A DNA stretch of 64,000 nt, taken from Streptomyces sp. NBC_00306. Lineage in GTDB: Bacteria > Actinomycetota > Actinomycetes > Streptomycetales > Streptomycetaceae. How positions within the stretch are numbered: the stretch's first letter is position 1; every line of letters begins with the position of its first letter. Below are positions 1 through 9,031 of the stretch, in pieces. The stretch is from assembly GCF_036169555.1 (NCBI RefSeq), contig NZ_CP108032.1, forward strand, positions 6,572,001-6,636,000. Direction: 5' to 3'. A program made the position numbers and the translations under genes. A model generated the notes under the pieces. That model ran no database searches, had not been told where the DNA came from, and worked only from the letters and a program-made list of their open reading frames with translations.

Positions 1-1
1 G

Positions 2-67
2 TTCGGCTCGCACATCTACCGCGCCTCGCGCTACGCCTTCGAGTTCCAGCTCCTCGTACGCCCCTGA
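2..67 (+). CDS. C-terminal end of a probable GntR/UTRA transcriptional regulator (partial)
   Basis: Only the last 21 codons are in the window, ending in TGA at 65-67. The tail, with a HIYRASRYAFEFQ stretch, resembles the last beta strands of a UTRA ligand-binding domain found in GntR/HutC-type regulators. It lies on the same strand just before a sugar ABC transporter operon, a common place for the cognate regulator. The identification rests on a very short fragment and on context, so it is tentative. Confidence 0.4.
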   Translation, partial: FGSHIYRASRYAFEFQLLVRP

Positions 68-113
68 GCGCGGCCGGAGACCTTCCGGCGGACGATGGAC
101 ATGATCAGGTCAC

Positions 114-140
114 GTAAGAATGTCCTTCTGGTAAGAATGT
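114..140. repeat. 10-bp direct repeat GTAAGAATGT, possible regulator site
   Basis: GTAAGAATGT occurs at 114-123 and again at 131-140, so the copies are offset by 17 bp. The pair lies 13 bp upstream of a candidate -35 box and about 90 bp before the first sugar-binding lipoprotein gene. The first copy also contains a short inverted repeat (AGAA at 117-120, TTCT at 126-129). The position suggests a binding site for the sugar-responsive regulator; this is inference. Confidence 0.4.
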
Positions 141-152
141 TCGGACAAAGTC

Positions 153-181
153 TTGACGGGGTGCGGCCGTCGCCGTAGAAA
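153..181 (+). promoter_or_regulatory. Candidate promoter of the twin-receptor sugar ABC operon
   Basis: TTGACG at 153-158 is followed after 17 bp by TAGAAA at 176-181, a reasonable match to a housekeeping streptomycete promoter. A transcript from here would start near 188, about 40 nt before the ATG at 229, which has a GAAGG ribosome-binding site at about 212-217. Confidence 0.45.
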
Positions 182-228
182 CTCACCCAGCCGCAACCGG
201 GCGGCCGGGAGAGAAGGCGGACCCCACC

Positions 229-1227
229 ATGCGAACCCACCGCAAGGCAGCAGCCGTGCTCGCCGCATGCGCCCTGGTCGCCGTCGCCGGATGCAGCAGT
301 TCCGGCGGCAAGGAGGCCAAGGAGGACACCTCCAAGGACGGCGGAGGCGGCGTCCCCGCGGCCACCGAACGCCTCAAGATCGCCATGGTCACGCACTCCG
401 GCGAGGGCGACACCTTCTGGGACATCGTCCAGAGCGGCGCCAAGGTCGCGGCCAAGAAGGACAACGTCGAGTTCCTCTACGCCGCCAACAAGGAGGGCAA
501 GGAGCAGGCGCAGCTCGTCCAGACCTACATCGACCAGAAGGTCGACGGGATCATCGTCACCCTCGCCAAGCCCGAGGCGGTCGGCGCCGTCGTCAAGAAG
601 GCCGTCGCGGCCGGGATACCCGTCGTCACGATCAACTCCGGCGCCGAGTTCTCCGATGCGCTCGGCGCGCTCAGCCACATCGGCCAGGACGAGGCCGTCG
701 CCGGCGAGGCGGTCGGCGAGGAACTCAACAAGCGCGGCAAGAAGAAGGCGCTCTGCGTCATCCACGAGCAGGGCAACGTCTCCCTCGAAGCCCGCTGCGC
801 CGGAGTCAAGAAGACCTTCAAGGGCACGGTCGAGAACCTCAACGTGGAGGGCACGAACATGCCCGCCTCCACTTCCTCCATCGAGGCGAAGCTGCAGAGC
901 GGCAAGGACATCGACTCCGTGGTCACGCTCGGCGCCCCGTTCGCCGCAGCCTCCGTCAAGGCCAAGTCGGGCGCGGGCTCGAAGGCGGAGGTCAACACCT
1001 TCGACCTCAACGCCGAGGTGGTCAAACAGCTCAAGGCCGGCGAGATCGGCTTCGCCGTCGACCAGCAGCCCTACCTCCAGGGCTACCTCGCCATCGACGA
1101 GCTGTGGCTCAACAAGACCAACCTGAACGTCATCGGCGGCGGCAAGCCCGTTCTCACCGGCCCGGCGCTCGTCACCGAGAAGGACGTGCCCACGCTGGAG
1201 AAGCTCACCGCCGACGGAACCCGATGA
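229..1227 (+). CDS. Sugar ABC transporter substrate-binding lipoprotein (first of a tandem pair)
   Basis: This 332-aa receptor would be anchored to the outer face of the membrane and deliver a sugar to the permease encoded downstream. The N-terminus is a lipoprotein signal with an AVAGC lipobox (lipidated Cys22). The rest matches the periplasmic-binding-protein-4 fold: an early MVTHSGEGDTFWD segment contacts ligand, and KVDGIIVTLAKP and FDLNAEV segments follow. Two cysteines around residues 181 and 194, shared with the next gene, could form a disulfide. The stop overlaps a spurious in-frame ATG of the following reading frame. Fructose, ribose or inositol-like substrates are all possible. Confidence 0.88.
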   Translation: MRTHRKAAAVLAACALVAVAGCSSSGGKEAKEDTSKDGGGGVPAATERLKIAMVTHSGEGDTFWDIVQSGAKVAAKKDNVEFLYAANKEGKEQAQLVQTYIDQKVDGIIVTLAKPEAVGAVVKKAVAAGIPVVTINSGAEFSDALGALSHIGQDEAVAGEAVGEELNKRGKKKALCVIHEQGNVSLEARCAGVKKTFKGTVENLNVEGTNMPASTSSIEAKLQSGKDIDSVVTLGAPFAAASVKAKSGAGSKAEVNTFDLNAEVVKQLKAGEIGFAVDQQPYLQGYLAIDELWLNKTNLNVIGGGKPVLTGPALVTEKDVPTLEKLTADGTR

Positions 1228-1280
1228 CGTACCCGGCCCACCCGATGCCGACCCTCCCACCTGCCGTGACACATACTTGG

Positions 1281-1314
1281 GCGGCCGGGGCGCGAGGACA
1301 CGCCCCCCGGCCGC
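1281..1314 (+). other. Intercistronic RNA hairpin between the two binding-protein genes
   Basis: GCGGCCGGGGCG (1281-1292) pairs with 1301-1314, giving a 12-bp GC stem with a two-base bulge and an 8-nt loop. It sits in the 119-nt gap between the paralogous receptor genes. It has no trailing T-run. Such hairpins often protect the upstream message or partly attenuate the downstream one; the role here is inferred. Confidence 0.45.
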
Positions 1315-1346
1315 ACCGGGAGAATCGGCAAGAAGGGCACGGCGTC

Positions 1347-2360
1347 GTGGCTAGGGCAAGGACAGGGGTACGCGCACTGGGCGCGCTGCTGGCGGCGGTA
1401 CTCGGAGCCTCTCTCGCGGGATGCAGCAGCACCGGCGGAAAGCGGGCCGAGGACGCGCGCAAGGCGCAGGCCGCGGCCGGCAAGGCCGCCGTGAACACCC
1501 CTCGCTGGACCTTCGCGATGGTCACCCACTCGGGCGACGGCGACACCTTCTGGGACATCGTCCAGAACGGCGCCAAGCAGGCCGCCGCCAAGGACAACAT
1601 CAACTTCCTGTACTCCCACAGCGACGAGGGCCAGCAGCAGGCCCAGCTCGTGCAGGCCGCCATCGACAAGAAGGTCGACGGCCTGATCGTGACGCTCGCC
1701 AAGCCGGACGCGATGAAGGGCGTCCTCGCCAAGGCCACCGCGGCCGGGATCCCCGTGATCACCGTCAACTCGGGATCCGAGCAGTCCAAGCCGTACGGCG
1801 CGCTGACGCACATCGGCCAGGACGAGACCATCGCGGGCGAGGCCGTCGGCGACGAGCTGGACAAGCGGGGCAAGAAGAAGGCCCTGTGCGTCCTGCACGA
1901 GCAGGGCAACGTCGGACACGAGCAGCGCTGCGCCGGCACCAAGAAGACCTTCGACGGCACCCTCCAGAACCTGTACGTCGACGGCACCAACATGCCCGAC
2001 GTGCAGGCCTCCATCGAGGCCAAGCTCCAGGCCGACCCCTCCATCGACTCGGTCGTCACCCTCGGCGCACCGTTCGCGGACGCCGCCGTACAGGCGAAGA
2101 AGACCGCGGGCAGCAAGGCCGAGGTCGACACCTTCGATCTGAACGCCAAGGTCGCGAGCGGCCTCAAGGCCGGGACCCTCGGCTTCGCGGTCGACCAGCA
2201 GCCGTTCCTCCAGGGGTACGAGGCCATCGACCTGCTGTGGCTCTACCAGTACAACGCCGATGTCCTCGGCGGCGGGCGGCCCGTCCTCACCGGTCCGCAG
2301 ATCATCACCAAGGAGAACGCCGCCGAGCTCGAGGACTACACCGAGCGGGGAACCCGATGA
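1347..2360 (+). CDS. Sugar ABC transporter substrate-binding lipoprotein (second of a tandem pair)
   Basis: A 337-aa paralogue of the preceding gene, with the same [30 protein letters not shown] and CVLHEQGNV blocks and the same cysteine pair. I chose the GTG at 1347 because it places an LAGC lipobox (Cys26) at a normal distance. The frame also has an ATG at 1224 that overlaps the previous stop, but it would add 41 residues in front of the signal peptide. The stop overlaps the permease start (ATGA), so expression is coupled to the membrane component. The two copies may bind different sugars or differ in affinity. Confidence 0.87.
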   Translation: MARARTGVRALGALLAAVLGASLAGCSSTGGKRAEDARKAQAAAGKAAVNTPRWTFAMVTHSGDGDTFWDIVQNGAKQAAAKDNINFLYSHSDEGQQQAQLVQAAIDKKVDGLIVTLAKPDAMKGVLAKATAAGIPVITVNSGSEQSKPYGALTHIGQDETIAGEAVGDELDKRGKKKALCVLHEQGNVGHEQRCAGTKKTFDGTLQNLYVDGTNMPDVQASIEAKLQADPSIDSVVTLGAPFADAAVQAKKTAGSKAEVDTFDLNAKVASGLKAGTLGFAVDQQPFLQGYEAIDLLWLYQYNADVLGGGRPVLTGPQIITKENAAELEDYTERGTR

Positions 2361-3418
2361 GTGCTACCGCACCACCTGCCGGCACCCGGCAGCCGGAGAA
2401 GACCGACGAGCGGCTGATGCGCACCTCGCCCCTGCGCAAGCTGATGGCGAGGCCCGAGCTCGGCTCGGTCGTCGGCGCGGTCGCGGTCTTCCTCTTCTTC
2501 TCGATCGTCGCGGACTCCTTCCTGCGGGCGTCCAGCTTCTCCACCGTGCTGTACGCGGCCTCCACGCTCGGCATCATGGCCGTGCCGGTCGCGCTGCTGA
2601 TGATCGGCGGCGAGTTCGACCTGTCGGCCGGCGTGATGGTCACGACCTCCGCGCTGATCTCGGCGATGTTCAGCTACCAGATGACCGCCAACGTCTGGGT
2701 CGGGCTGCTCGTCTCGCTGGTGGTGACGCTGGCCGTCGGGGTGTTCAACGGCTACATGCTGATCCGGACGAAACTGCCGAGCTTCATCATCACGCTCGGC
2801 ACGTTCCTGATGCTGACCGGCCTCAACCTCGGCTTCACCAAACTGATCAGCGGCACGGTCTCCACCAAGTCCATCGCCGACATGGACGGCTTCACCTCCG
2901 CGCAGAAGCTCTTCGCCTCCGAACTCACCCTCGGCGACATCACCTTGAAGGTGACGATCCTCTGGTGGTTCGCCCTGGTCGCGCTCGCCACCTGGATCCT
3001 GCTGCGCACCCGCTTCGGCAACTGGATCTTCGCCGTCGGCGGCAACGCGGACGCGGCCCGCGCGGTCGGTGTGCCGGTCACCAGGACCAAGATCGGCCTC
3101 TACATGGGCGTCGCGTTCGCCGCCTGGATCTCGGGACAGCACCTCCTCTTCTCCTTCGACGTCGTGCAGTCCGGCGAGGGCGTCGGCAACGAGCTGACGT
3201 ACATCATCGCGGCCGTCATCGGCGGCTGTCTGATCACCGGTGGCTACGGCTCCGCGATCGGCTCGGCGGTCGGCGCATTCATCTTCGGCATGACCAGCAA
3301 GGGCATCGTGTACGCCGAGTGGAACCCGGACTGGTTCAAGTTCTTCCTGGGAGCGATGCTCCTTCTGGCCACCCTGCTCAACGCATGGGTCCGCAAGCGT
3401 GCGGAGGCAACGCGATGA
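2357..3418 (+). CDS. Sugar ABC transporter permease
   Basis: A 353-aa integral membrane protein of the RbsC/FrcC (BPD_transp_2) family. A cytoplasmic N-tail of about 40 residues is followed by roughly nine or ten hydrophobic segments, and the conserved GGEFDLSAG block is typical of ribose/fructose-class permeases. It presumably forms a homodimeric channel served by both upstream receptors and the downstream ATPase. The start overlaps the second receptor's stop by four bases and its own stop overlaps the ATPase start, so the three genes are translationally coupled. Confidence 0.9.
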   Translation: MSATAPPAGTRQPEKTDERLMRTSPLRKLMARPELGSVVGAVAVFLFFSIVADSFLRASSFSTVLYAASTLGIMAVPVALLMIGGEFDLSAGVMVTTSALISAMFSYQMTANVWVGLLVSLVVTLAVGVFNGYMLIRTKLPSFIITLGTFLMLTGLNLGFTKLISGTVSTKSIADMDGFTSAQKLFASELTLGDITLKVTILWWFALVALATWILLRTRFGNWIFAVGGNADAARAVGVPVTRTKIGLYMGVAFAAWISGQHLLFSFDVVQSGEGVGNELTYIIAAVIGGCLITGGYGSAIGSAVGAFIFGMTSKGIVYAEWNPDWFKFFLGAMLLLATLLNAWVRKRAEATR

Positions 3419-4260
3419 CCACGCCGAAGTCCACGGAGCCCGCGGACACCGGGCGGACGCCTCTCGTCGAGCTCGACGACGTCAGCAAGTACTACGGCAA
3501 CATCCGCGCGCTGGAAGGTGTCTCGCTGGAGGTGCACGCCGGGGAGATCTCTTGCGTCCTCGGCGACAACGGCGCCGGCAAGTCCACTCTCATCAAGATC
3601 ATCGCGGGGCTGCACCGGCACGACGCGGGCACCTTCCTCATCGAGGGGGAGGAGGCGGACCTGTCGAGCCCCCGCGAGGCGCTGGACCGCGGCATCGCCA
3701 CGGTCTACCAGGATCTCGCCGTGGTGCCGCTCATGCCGGTCTGGCGGAACTTCTTCCTCGGCTCCGAGCCGACCAGGGGCAAGGGCCCGCTCAAGCGGCT
3801 CGACGTCGACAAGATGCGCGAGACCACCAGGTCCGAGCTGCTGCGCATGGGGATCGACCTGCGCGACGTCGACCAGCCCATCGGGACGCTGTCGGGCGGC
3901 GAGCGCCAGTGCGTGGCCATCGCCCGCGCCGTCTACTTCGGTGCGAAGGTTCTCGTCCTCGACGAGCCGACCGCCGCCCTCGGGGTGAAGCAGTCGGGCG
4001 TGGTGCTGAAGTATGTTGCCGCAGCCCGCGACGCCGGGCTGGGCGTCGTGTTGATCACCCACAACCCGCACCACGCCTATCTCGTCGGCGACCGTTTCAT
4101 CCTGCTCAAGCGCGGTGTCATGTCCGCCAGCCACACCAAGGACTCCGTCACGCTCGACGAACTCACCCGCCAGATGGCGGGCGGCAGCGAGCTGGAGGAC
4201 CTGCGCCACGAGCTGGAGCGCGCACCCGTACCGACGCACCTGGGCGGCCACGACCAGTAG
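3415..4260 (+). CDS. Sugar ABC transporter ATP-binding protein
   Basis: A 281-aa nucleotide-binding subunit with Walker [10 protein letters not shown], signature LSGGERQ and Walker [13 protein letters not shown]. It has a single ABC domain, as in FrcA, unlike RbsA or XylG which carry two. It would couple ATP hydrolysis to the 2357-3418 permease. The start overlaps the permease stop (ATGA). A 130-bp gap separates it from the ROK kinase gene, so the kinase may be on the same message. Confidence 0.92.
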   Translation: MTTPKSTEPADTGRTPLVELDDVSKYYGNIRALEGVSLEVHAGEISCVLGDNGAGKSTLIKIIAGLHRHDAGTFLIEGEEADLSSPREALDRGIATVYQDLAVVPLMPVWRNFFLGSEPTRGKGPLKRLDVDKMRETTRSELLRMGIDLRDVDQPIGTLSGGERQCVAIARAVYFGAKVLVLDEPTAALGVKQSGVVLKYVAAARDAGLGVVLITHNPHHAYLVGDRFILLKRGVMSASHTKDSVTLDELTRQMAGGSELEDLRHELERAPVPTHLGGHDQ

Positions 4261-4391
4261 CCGTCCGCACCGCGGACCCGGCGCTCCCGCCCAGGGGCGC
4301 CGGGCCGGTCCGGCCCTCGGCCGGGGCCGCGGGCCGACGGCCCGGATGGCAGAATCGGGCCCGTCAGCCGCCCCCGAAACCCCGCAGGGAC

Positions 4392-5552
4392 ATGAGCACC
4401 TACCGCGACTTCGCCCACCGCGGCTCCGCCCGCGCCACCGTCCTGCGTACCGTCGGCACCCGGGAGCGGCGGTCGCACCTCACGGCGCCGCGTGTGCCGA
4501 CCGTCGGAATCGACATCGGCGGGACGAAGGTGATGGCCGGCGTCGTCGACGCCGACGGGGTCATCCTGGAGAAGGTCCGCACCGAGACGCCGGACAAGTC
4601 CAAGAGCCCGAAGGTCGTCGAGGACACCATCTGCGAGCTGGTGCTAGACCTCTCCGACCGGCACGACGTGCACGCGGTGGGCATCGGAGCGGCCGGCTGG
4701 GTCGACGCCGACCGGTCCACGGTGCTCTTCGCCCCGCACCTCGCCTGGCGCAACGAACCCCTGCGCGACGCGCTCACGGCCCGGCTCGCCGTCCCCGTAC
4801 TGGTCGACAACGACGCCAACACCGCCGCATGGGCGGAGTGGCGCTTCGGCGCCGGCCGCGGCGAGGACCATCTCGTCATGATCACGCTCGGGACCGGCAT
4901 CGGCGGCGCGATCCTCGAGGACGGCCAGGTCAAGCGGGGCAAGTACGGGGTCGCCGGTGAGTTCGGCCATATGCAGGTCGTCCCCGGCGGGCACCGCTGC
5001 CCCTGCGGAAACCGTGGCTGCTGGGAGCAGTACAGCTCCGGCAACGCCCTCGTTCGCGAGGCCCGGGAGCTGGCGGCCGCCGACTCCCCGGTCGCCTACA
5101 GCCTCATCGACCGGGTGGGCGGCAACGTCGGCGACATCACCGGACCGCTGATCACCGAACTCGCCCGCGAGGGCGACGCCATGTGCGTCGAACTGTTCCA
5201 GGACATCGGCCAGTGGCTCGGCGTCGGCATCGCCAACCTCGCCGCCGCGCTCGACCCCTCCTGCTTCGTCATCGGCGGAGGTGTCAGCGCCGCCGACGAC
5301 CTGCTCATCGGACCAGCCCGGGACGCCTTCCGCCGCCACCTCACGGGCCGCGGATACCGGCCCGAGGCCAAGATCGCGAAGGCGCAGCTCGGGCCCGAGG
5401 CGGGTATGGTCGGCGCGGCCGACCTCGCTCGGCTCGTGGCTCGCCGCTTCCGCCGCACCAACCGGCGACGGGTGGAGCGCCACGAACGCTACGAGCGCTA
5501 TGCGCAGGCCCTCCGCAACGCCGGATCGCCCGGCCCCACCCAGGAACCGTAG
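4392..5552 (+). CDS. ROK-family sugar kinase
   Basis: A 386-aa ROK protein without an N-terminal HTH, so an enzyme rather than a repressor. After about 38 non-conserved residues come the phosphate loop GIDIGGTKVMAG, the catalytic-Asp block VDNDANTAAW, LGTGIGG, and the ROK zinc motif CPCGNRGCWE. It resembles glucokinase GlkA but is longer at both ends. Next to a sugar importer it most likely phosphorylates the imported hexose. Downstream is a four-codon-spaced membrane protein gene. Substrate cannot be set from sequence alone. Confidence 0.88.
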   Translation: MSTYRDFAHRGSARATVLRTVGTRERRSHLTAPRVPTVGIDIGGTKVMAGVVDADGVILEKVRTETPDKSKSPKVVEDTICELVLDLSDRHDVHAVGIGAAGWVDADRSTVLFAPHLAWRNEPLRDALTARLAVPVLVDNDANTAAWAEWRFGAGRGEDHLVMITLGTGIGGAILEDGQVKRGKYGVAGEFGHMQVVPGGHRCPCGNRGCWEQYSSGNALVREARELAAADSPVAYSLIDRVGGNVGDITGPLITELAREGDAMCVELFQDIGQWLGVGIANLAAALDPSCFVIGGGVSAADDLLIGPARDAFRRHLTGRGYRPEAKIAKAQLGPEAGMVGAADLARLVARRFRRTNRRRVERHERYERYAQALRNAGSPGPTQEP

Positions 5553-5554
5553 TC

Positions 5555-6130
5555 ATGACCGTGCCCCGCCAGTCCGCCGCCCCCGACGAGAACTTCCGTC
5601 CGCCGGAGGACCGACGCCACATGATCCGCCGCCGCTGGCTGACGGCGATCATCATCGTGCTGCTCGTCGGTATCCCGGCCGGCTATCTGGTCGTCTCCGC
5701 GGAGCAGAGCCGGGACAGCGGCCGGGACAAGGAGGCCGAGTCCTCGGCCAGCGGGCTGCGGGACACCTGGCCGTCGCAGATGAAGCGCCGGGTCTTCGGG
5801 GTGCCGATCCCTCCGAAGTCCAAGGGGGTCGCGTACTACGAGACCAGCAACTGGAAGACCAGCCGGCTGTTCGTGCAGTTCCGGACCACGTCCGCGGGGC
5901 TGGACCTGTTCCTGGAAGGCGTCGGCATCAACCGCGCTGCGCTGAAGAACGGCGAGATCACCATCGGCGACCGGGACGCGGACACCGTCGGCTGGAAATT
6001 CCCGCCGTCCCGGGACTGGGCGGGCGCCAGCCATACGCAGAAGGACCCGCTGCCCAGCCAGGACATCACGGTCGACATGACCCGTACGGACCGTCCCAAG
6101 GTCTACGTCGTCTCCACGACCACCCCCTGA
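5555..6130 (+). CDS. Membrane-anchored protein of unknown function
   Basis: A 191-aa protein that begins two bases after the ROK kinase stop. An alternative ATG at 5621 would remove 22 polar residues and start just before the basic RRRW and a hydrophobic segment (about residues 28-48), which looks like an uncleaved signal anchor. The remaining 140 residues are predicted extracytoplasmic and soluble, with no motif that I recognise. The last seven codons and stop are duplicated in tandem just downstream. Co-transcription with the kinase is likely, but a link to sugar use is unproven. Confidence 0.65.
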   Translation: MTVPRQSAAPDENFRPPEDRRHMIRRRWLTAIIIVLLVGIPAGYLVVSAEQSRDSGRDKEAESSASGLRDTWPSQMKRRVFGVPIPPKSKGVAYYETSNWKTSRLFVQFRTTSAGLDLFLEGVGINRAALKNGEITIGDRDADTVGWKFPPSRDWAGASHTQKDPLPSQDITVDMTRTDRPKVYVVSTTTP

Positions 6131-6151
6131 GTCTCCACGACCACCCCCTGA
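6110..6151 (+). repeat. Perfect 21-bp tandem duplication across a stop codon
   Basis: The 21 bases at 6110-6130, which encode the last six residues and TGA of the preceding gene, are repeated exactly at 6131-6151. The second copy lies after the stop and is in the same frame, so it would re-encode VSTTTP and another stop on readthrough. Confidence 0.9.
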
Positions 6152-6222
6152 CCGGCATACGGCCGGGCCTCACGGCAGCGAGCGGAGGGGGGCCGTCCAC
6201 TCATGACCCCGGAGTCACTACC

Positions 6223-7518
6223 GTGGAGCGGGTGAGTGACACGCAGACGCCCCCGAAGACCCTTCAGTACCGGATCGACGGTCCGGACGACGCCCCCGTA
6301 CTCATCCTCGGGCCCTCGCTCGGGACCACCTGGCACATGTGGGACCGCCAGATCGGGGACCTCGCCCGCCAGTGGCGGGTCCTCCGCTTCGACCTCCCCG
6401 GGCACGGCGGCGCTCCCGCGTACCCCGCCCCCTCCGTCGCCGAGCTCGCCGGCCGGCTGCTGACGACGCTCGACGAACTGGGCATCCAGCGCTTCGGATA
6501 CGCGGGCTGCTCCGTCGGCGGGGCGATCGGCCTCGAACTGGCGCTGCGCCATCCCCACCGCCTCGCGTCGCTCGCGCTGGTCGCCACATCGCCGCGGTTC
6601 GGCACGGCCGACGAGTTCCGTCAGCGGGGCGTGATCGTGCGGACGAACGGCCTCGACCCGATGGCCCGCAGCGCGCCGGAACGCTGGTTCACCCAGGGCT
6701 TCGCCCTCGCGCAGCCGGCGATCGTCGAATGGGCGGTCCAGATGGTGCGCACCACCGACCCCGGCTGCTACATCGCCACCTGCGAGGCGCTCGCGGCCTT
6801 CGACGTCCGTGCCGAACTCGGCCGCGTCGGGGTGCCCACGCTCGTCCTGGTCGGCTCCGAGGACCAGGTGACCGGACCGGCCGAGGCCCGCACCCTGGTC
6901 GCCGGTATACCGGACGCCCGGCTGGCGCTGGTGCCCGGTGCCTCGCATCTCGCGCCCGTCGAGCAGCCCTCCGCCGTCACCGACCTTCTCGTGCGCCACT
7001 TCTCCAGCGCCTGGCAGGACACCCTGACCGCCATCCCGGTGCCGCACGCGGTACCGGCGGTCTCCGCGCCGATGGGCCCGGTCGCCGAGATCGGCCCCGC
7101 CGGTCATGCCCAGCCCGAGGCGGTGACGCACGGCCGCCCCGACCCCTACGAGGCGGGGATGACGGTACGCCGCGCGGTGCTCGGCGACGCCCACGTCGAC
7201 CGCGCGACGGCCGCCGCCGACGGCTTCACCGGCGACTTCCAGGAGCTGATCACCCGCTACGCCTGGGGCGAGGTGTGGACGCGGGAGGGACTCGACAGAC
7301 GCACGCGCAGCGTGATCACCCTGACCGCGCTGGTCGCGGGCGGTCACCTGGACGAGCTGGCGTTCCACACCAGGGCGGCGCTGCGCAACGGGCTCACCCC
7401 CGACGAGATCAAGGAAGTGCTGATCCACACCGCCGTCTACTGCGGCGTACCCGCCGCGAACTCCGCCTTCAAGGTGGCCCAGGCCGTCATCCAGGAGGAG
7501 ACCACACCGAGGCCGTAG
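6223..7518 (+). CDS. pcaL: Bifunctional 3-oxoadipate enol-lactonase / 4-carboxymuconolactone decarboxylase fusion
   Basis: A 431-aa fusion of PcaD and PcaC, the two steps that convert gamma-carboxymuconolactone to 3-oxoadipate in the protocatechuate branch. Residues 1-260 are an alpha/beta hydrolase with nucleophile elbow GCSVGG and a C-terminal GASHLAPVEQP histidine block. Residues 305-431 are a carboxymuconolactone decarboxylase domain ending with EVLIHTAVYCGVPAAN. The GTG at 6223 has GGAG eight bases upstream; the GTG at 6232 is the alternative. No other pca gene is nearby, so it may serve a different lactone. Confidence 0.85.
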   Translation: MERVSDTQTPPKTLQYRIDGPDDAPVLILGPSLGTTWHMWDRQIGDLARQWRVLRFDLPGHGGAPAYPAPSVAELAGRLLTTLDELGIQRFGYAGCSVGGAIGLELALRHPHRLASLALVATSPRFGTADEFRQRGVIVRTNGLDPMARSAPERWFTQGFALAQPAIVEWAVQMVRTTDPGCYIATCEALAAFDVRAELGRVGVPTLVLVGSEDQVTGPAEARTLVAGIPDARLALVPGASHLAPVEQPSAVTDLLVRHFSSAWQDTLTAIPVPHAVPAVSAPMGPVAEIGPAGHAQPEAVTHGRPDPYEAGMTVRRAVLGDAHVDRATAAADGFTGDFQELITRYAWGEVWTREGLDRRTRSVITLTALVAGGHLDELAFHTRAALRNGLTPDEIKEVLIHTAVYCGVPAANSAFKVAQAVIQEETTPRP

Positions 7519-7530
7519 CAGGATGGAGTC

Positions 7531-8163
7531 ATGAGGCTCACGAAGAAGAAGCACGCGTGCATCCGGCTGGAGAAGGACGGACGGACCCTCGTCGTCGATC
7601 CGGGCGCCTTCAGTGAGGAGGACGCCGCCGTCGGAGCCGACGCCGTCCTCGTCACCCACGAGCACCCCGACCACTTCGACGAGGGCCGGCTGCGTGCGGC
7701 GCTGGAGGCCAACGCGGAGGCGGAGATCTGGACCCTGCGGAGCGTCGCCGAGAAGATCTCGGCGGCGTTCCCGGGGCGGGTCCACACCGTCGGGCACGGC
7801 GACACCTTCACCGCGGCGGGCTTCGACGTCCAGGTCCACGGTGAACTGCACGCCGTGATCCACCCGGACCTGCCGAGGGTCACCAACGTCGGCTACCTGG
7901 TGGACGGTTCGGTCTTCCACCCGGGCGACGCGCTCACGGTCCCCGACCACCCCGTCGAGACGCTGATGCTTCCGGTCCACGCGCCGTGGAACAAGATCGC
8001 GGAGATCATCGACTATGTGCGCGAGGTGAAGCCGCGGCGGTCCGTCGACATCCACGACGCTCTGCTCACCGACCTCGCACGCCCTCTGTACGACCAGCAT
8101 CTCGGCAATCTCAGCGGCGCGGAGCACGACCGGCTCGGCCCGGGGGAGACGGCGGACCTCTGA
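7531..8163 (+). CDS. MBL-fold (UlaG-like) metal-dependent hydrolase
   Basis: A 210-aa member of the metallo-beta-lactamase superfamily with the THEHPDHFD metal motif near residues 50-58 and further conserved histidines (GELHAV, HPGDAL, PVHAPW). It is the short cytoplasmic UlaG/L-ascorbate-lactonase-like type. No signal peptide is visible. It begins 12 bp after the lactonase/decarboxylase fusion, so the two may be co-transcribed. The substrate is unknown. Confidence 0.8.
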   Translation: MRLTKKKHACIRLEKDGRTLVVDPGAFSEEDAAVGADAVLVTHEHPDHFDEGRLRAALEANAEAEIWTLRSVAEKISAAFPGRVHTVGHGDTFTAAGFDVQVHGELHAVIHPDLPRVTNVGYLVDGSVFHPGDALTVPDHPVETLMLPVHAPWNKIAEIIDYVREVKPRRSVDIHDALLTDLARPLYDQHLGNLSGAEHDRLGPGETADL

Positions 8164-8193
8164 CTGTCACACCCCGCCGTTAGGCTTCTCCTC

Positions 8194-8973
8194 ATGCGTA
8201 TCGCCACGTGGAACGTCAACTCGATCACCGCCCGGCTGCCCCGGCTGCTGGCCTGGCTGGAGAGCAGCGGCACCGATGTGGTGTGCCTCCAGGAGACCAA
8301 GTGCACCGAGGAGCAGTTCCCGGCCGACGCGCTGCGCGAGATCGGCTACGAGTCGGCGGTCCACGCCGCCGGCCGGTGGAACGGCGTGGCGCTGGTCTCC
8401 CGGGTCGGCCTGGAGGACGTGGTCAAGGGCCTGCCCGACGGCCCGGCCTACGAGGGCACACAGGAACCTCGGTCGATCGCCGGCACCTGCGGACCGGTCC
8501 GTCTCCGGTCGGTCTATGTGCCCAACGGCCGCGAGGTCGCCCACGACCACTACACCTACAAGCTGAGCTGGCTCGACGCGCTCAAGGTGTCGGTGGCCGA
8601 GGACACGGCGGGCAGCCGCCCCTTCGCGGTGCTGGGCGACTTCAACATCGCGCCGACCGACGACGACGTGTGGGACCGGTCGGTCTTCGAGGGCAGCACC
8701 CATGTCACCGAGCCCGAGCGTGCGGCCCTGGCGTCGCTGCGCGAGGCCGGTCTGTCCGACGTGGTGCCGCGTCCGCTCAAGTACGACCAGCCCTTCACCT
8801 ACTGGGACTACCGCCAGCTGGCCTTCCCGAAGAACCGCGGCATGCGCATCGACCTGGTCTACGGCAACGAACCGTTCACCAAGTCCGTCAAGGACAGCTA
8901 CGTGGACCGTGAGGAGCGCAAGGGCAAGGGCGCGTCGGACCATGCGCCGGTGGTCGTGGATCTGGACATCTGA
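8194..8973 (+). CDS. xthA: Exodeoxyribonuclease III
   Basis: A 259-aa AP endonuclease/3'-5' exonuclease of the ExoA/XthA family, used in base-excision repair. It starts with MRIATWNVNSI and contains the metal-binding LQETK, GDFNIAPTD and C-terminal SDHAPVVVDL motifs that form the active site. Length and motif order are normal. It starts 30 bp after the MBL-fold gene, and a small conserved gene follows at 9032. Confidence 0.93.
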   Translation: MRIATWNVNSITARLPRLLAWLESSGTDVVCLQETKCTEEQFPADALREIGYESAVHAAGRWNGVALVSRVGLEDVVKGLPDGPAYEGTQEPRSIAGTCGPVRLRSVYVPNGREVAHDHYTYKLSWLDALKVSVAEDTAGSRPFAVLGDFNIAPTDDDVWDRSVFEGSTHVTEPERAALASLREAGLSDVVPRPLKYDQPFTYWDYRQLAFPKNRGMRIDLVYGNEPFTKSVKDSYVDREERKGKGASDHAPVVVDLDI

Positions 8974-9031
8974 CGACTGCCGACGCGTGCCCTGTAGTGC
9001 GTCGGGCCGCCGGGATGCGAGGCTGAGTGGT

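Noticed and set aside
153-1346. N-terminal extension of the second sugar receptor frame into the first receptor gene
   Set aside because: The upstream part is low-complexity Arg/Gly and overlaps a real gene; the lipobox sets the start at GTG 1347.
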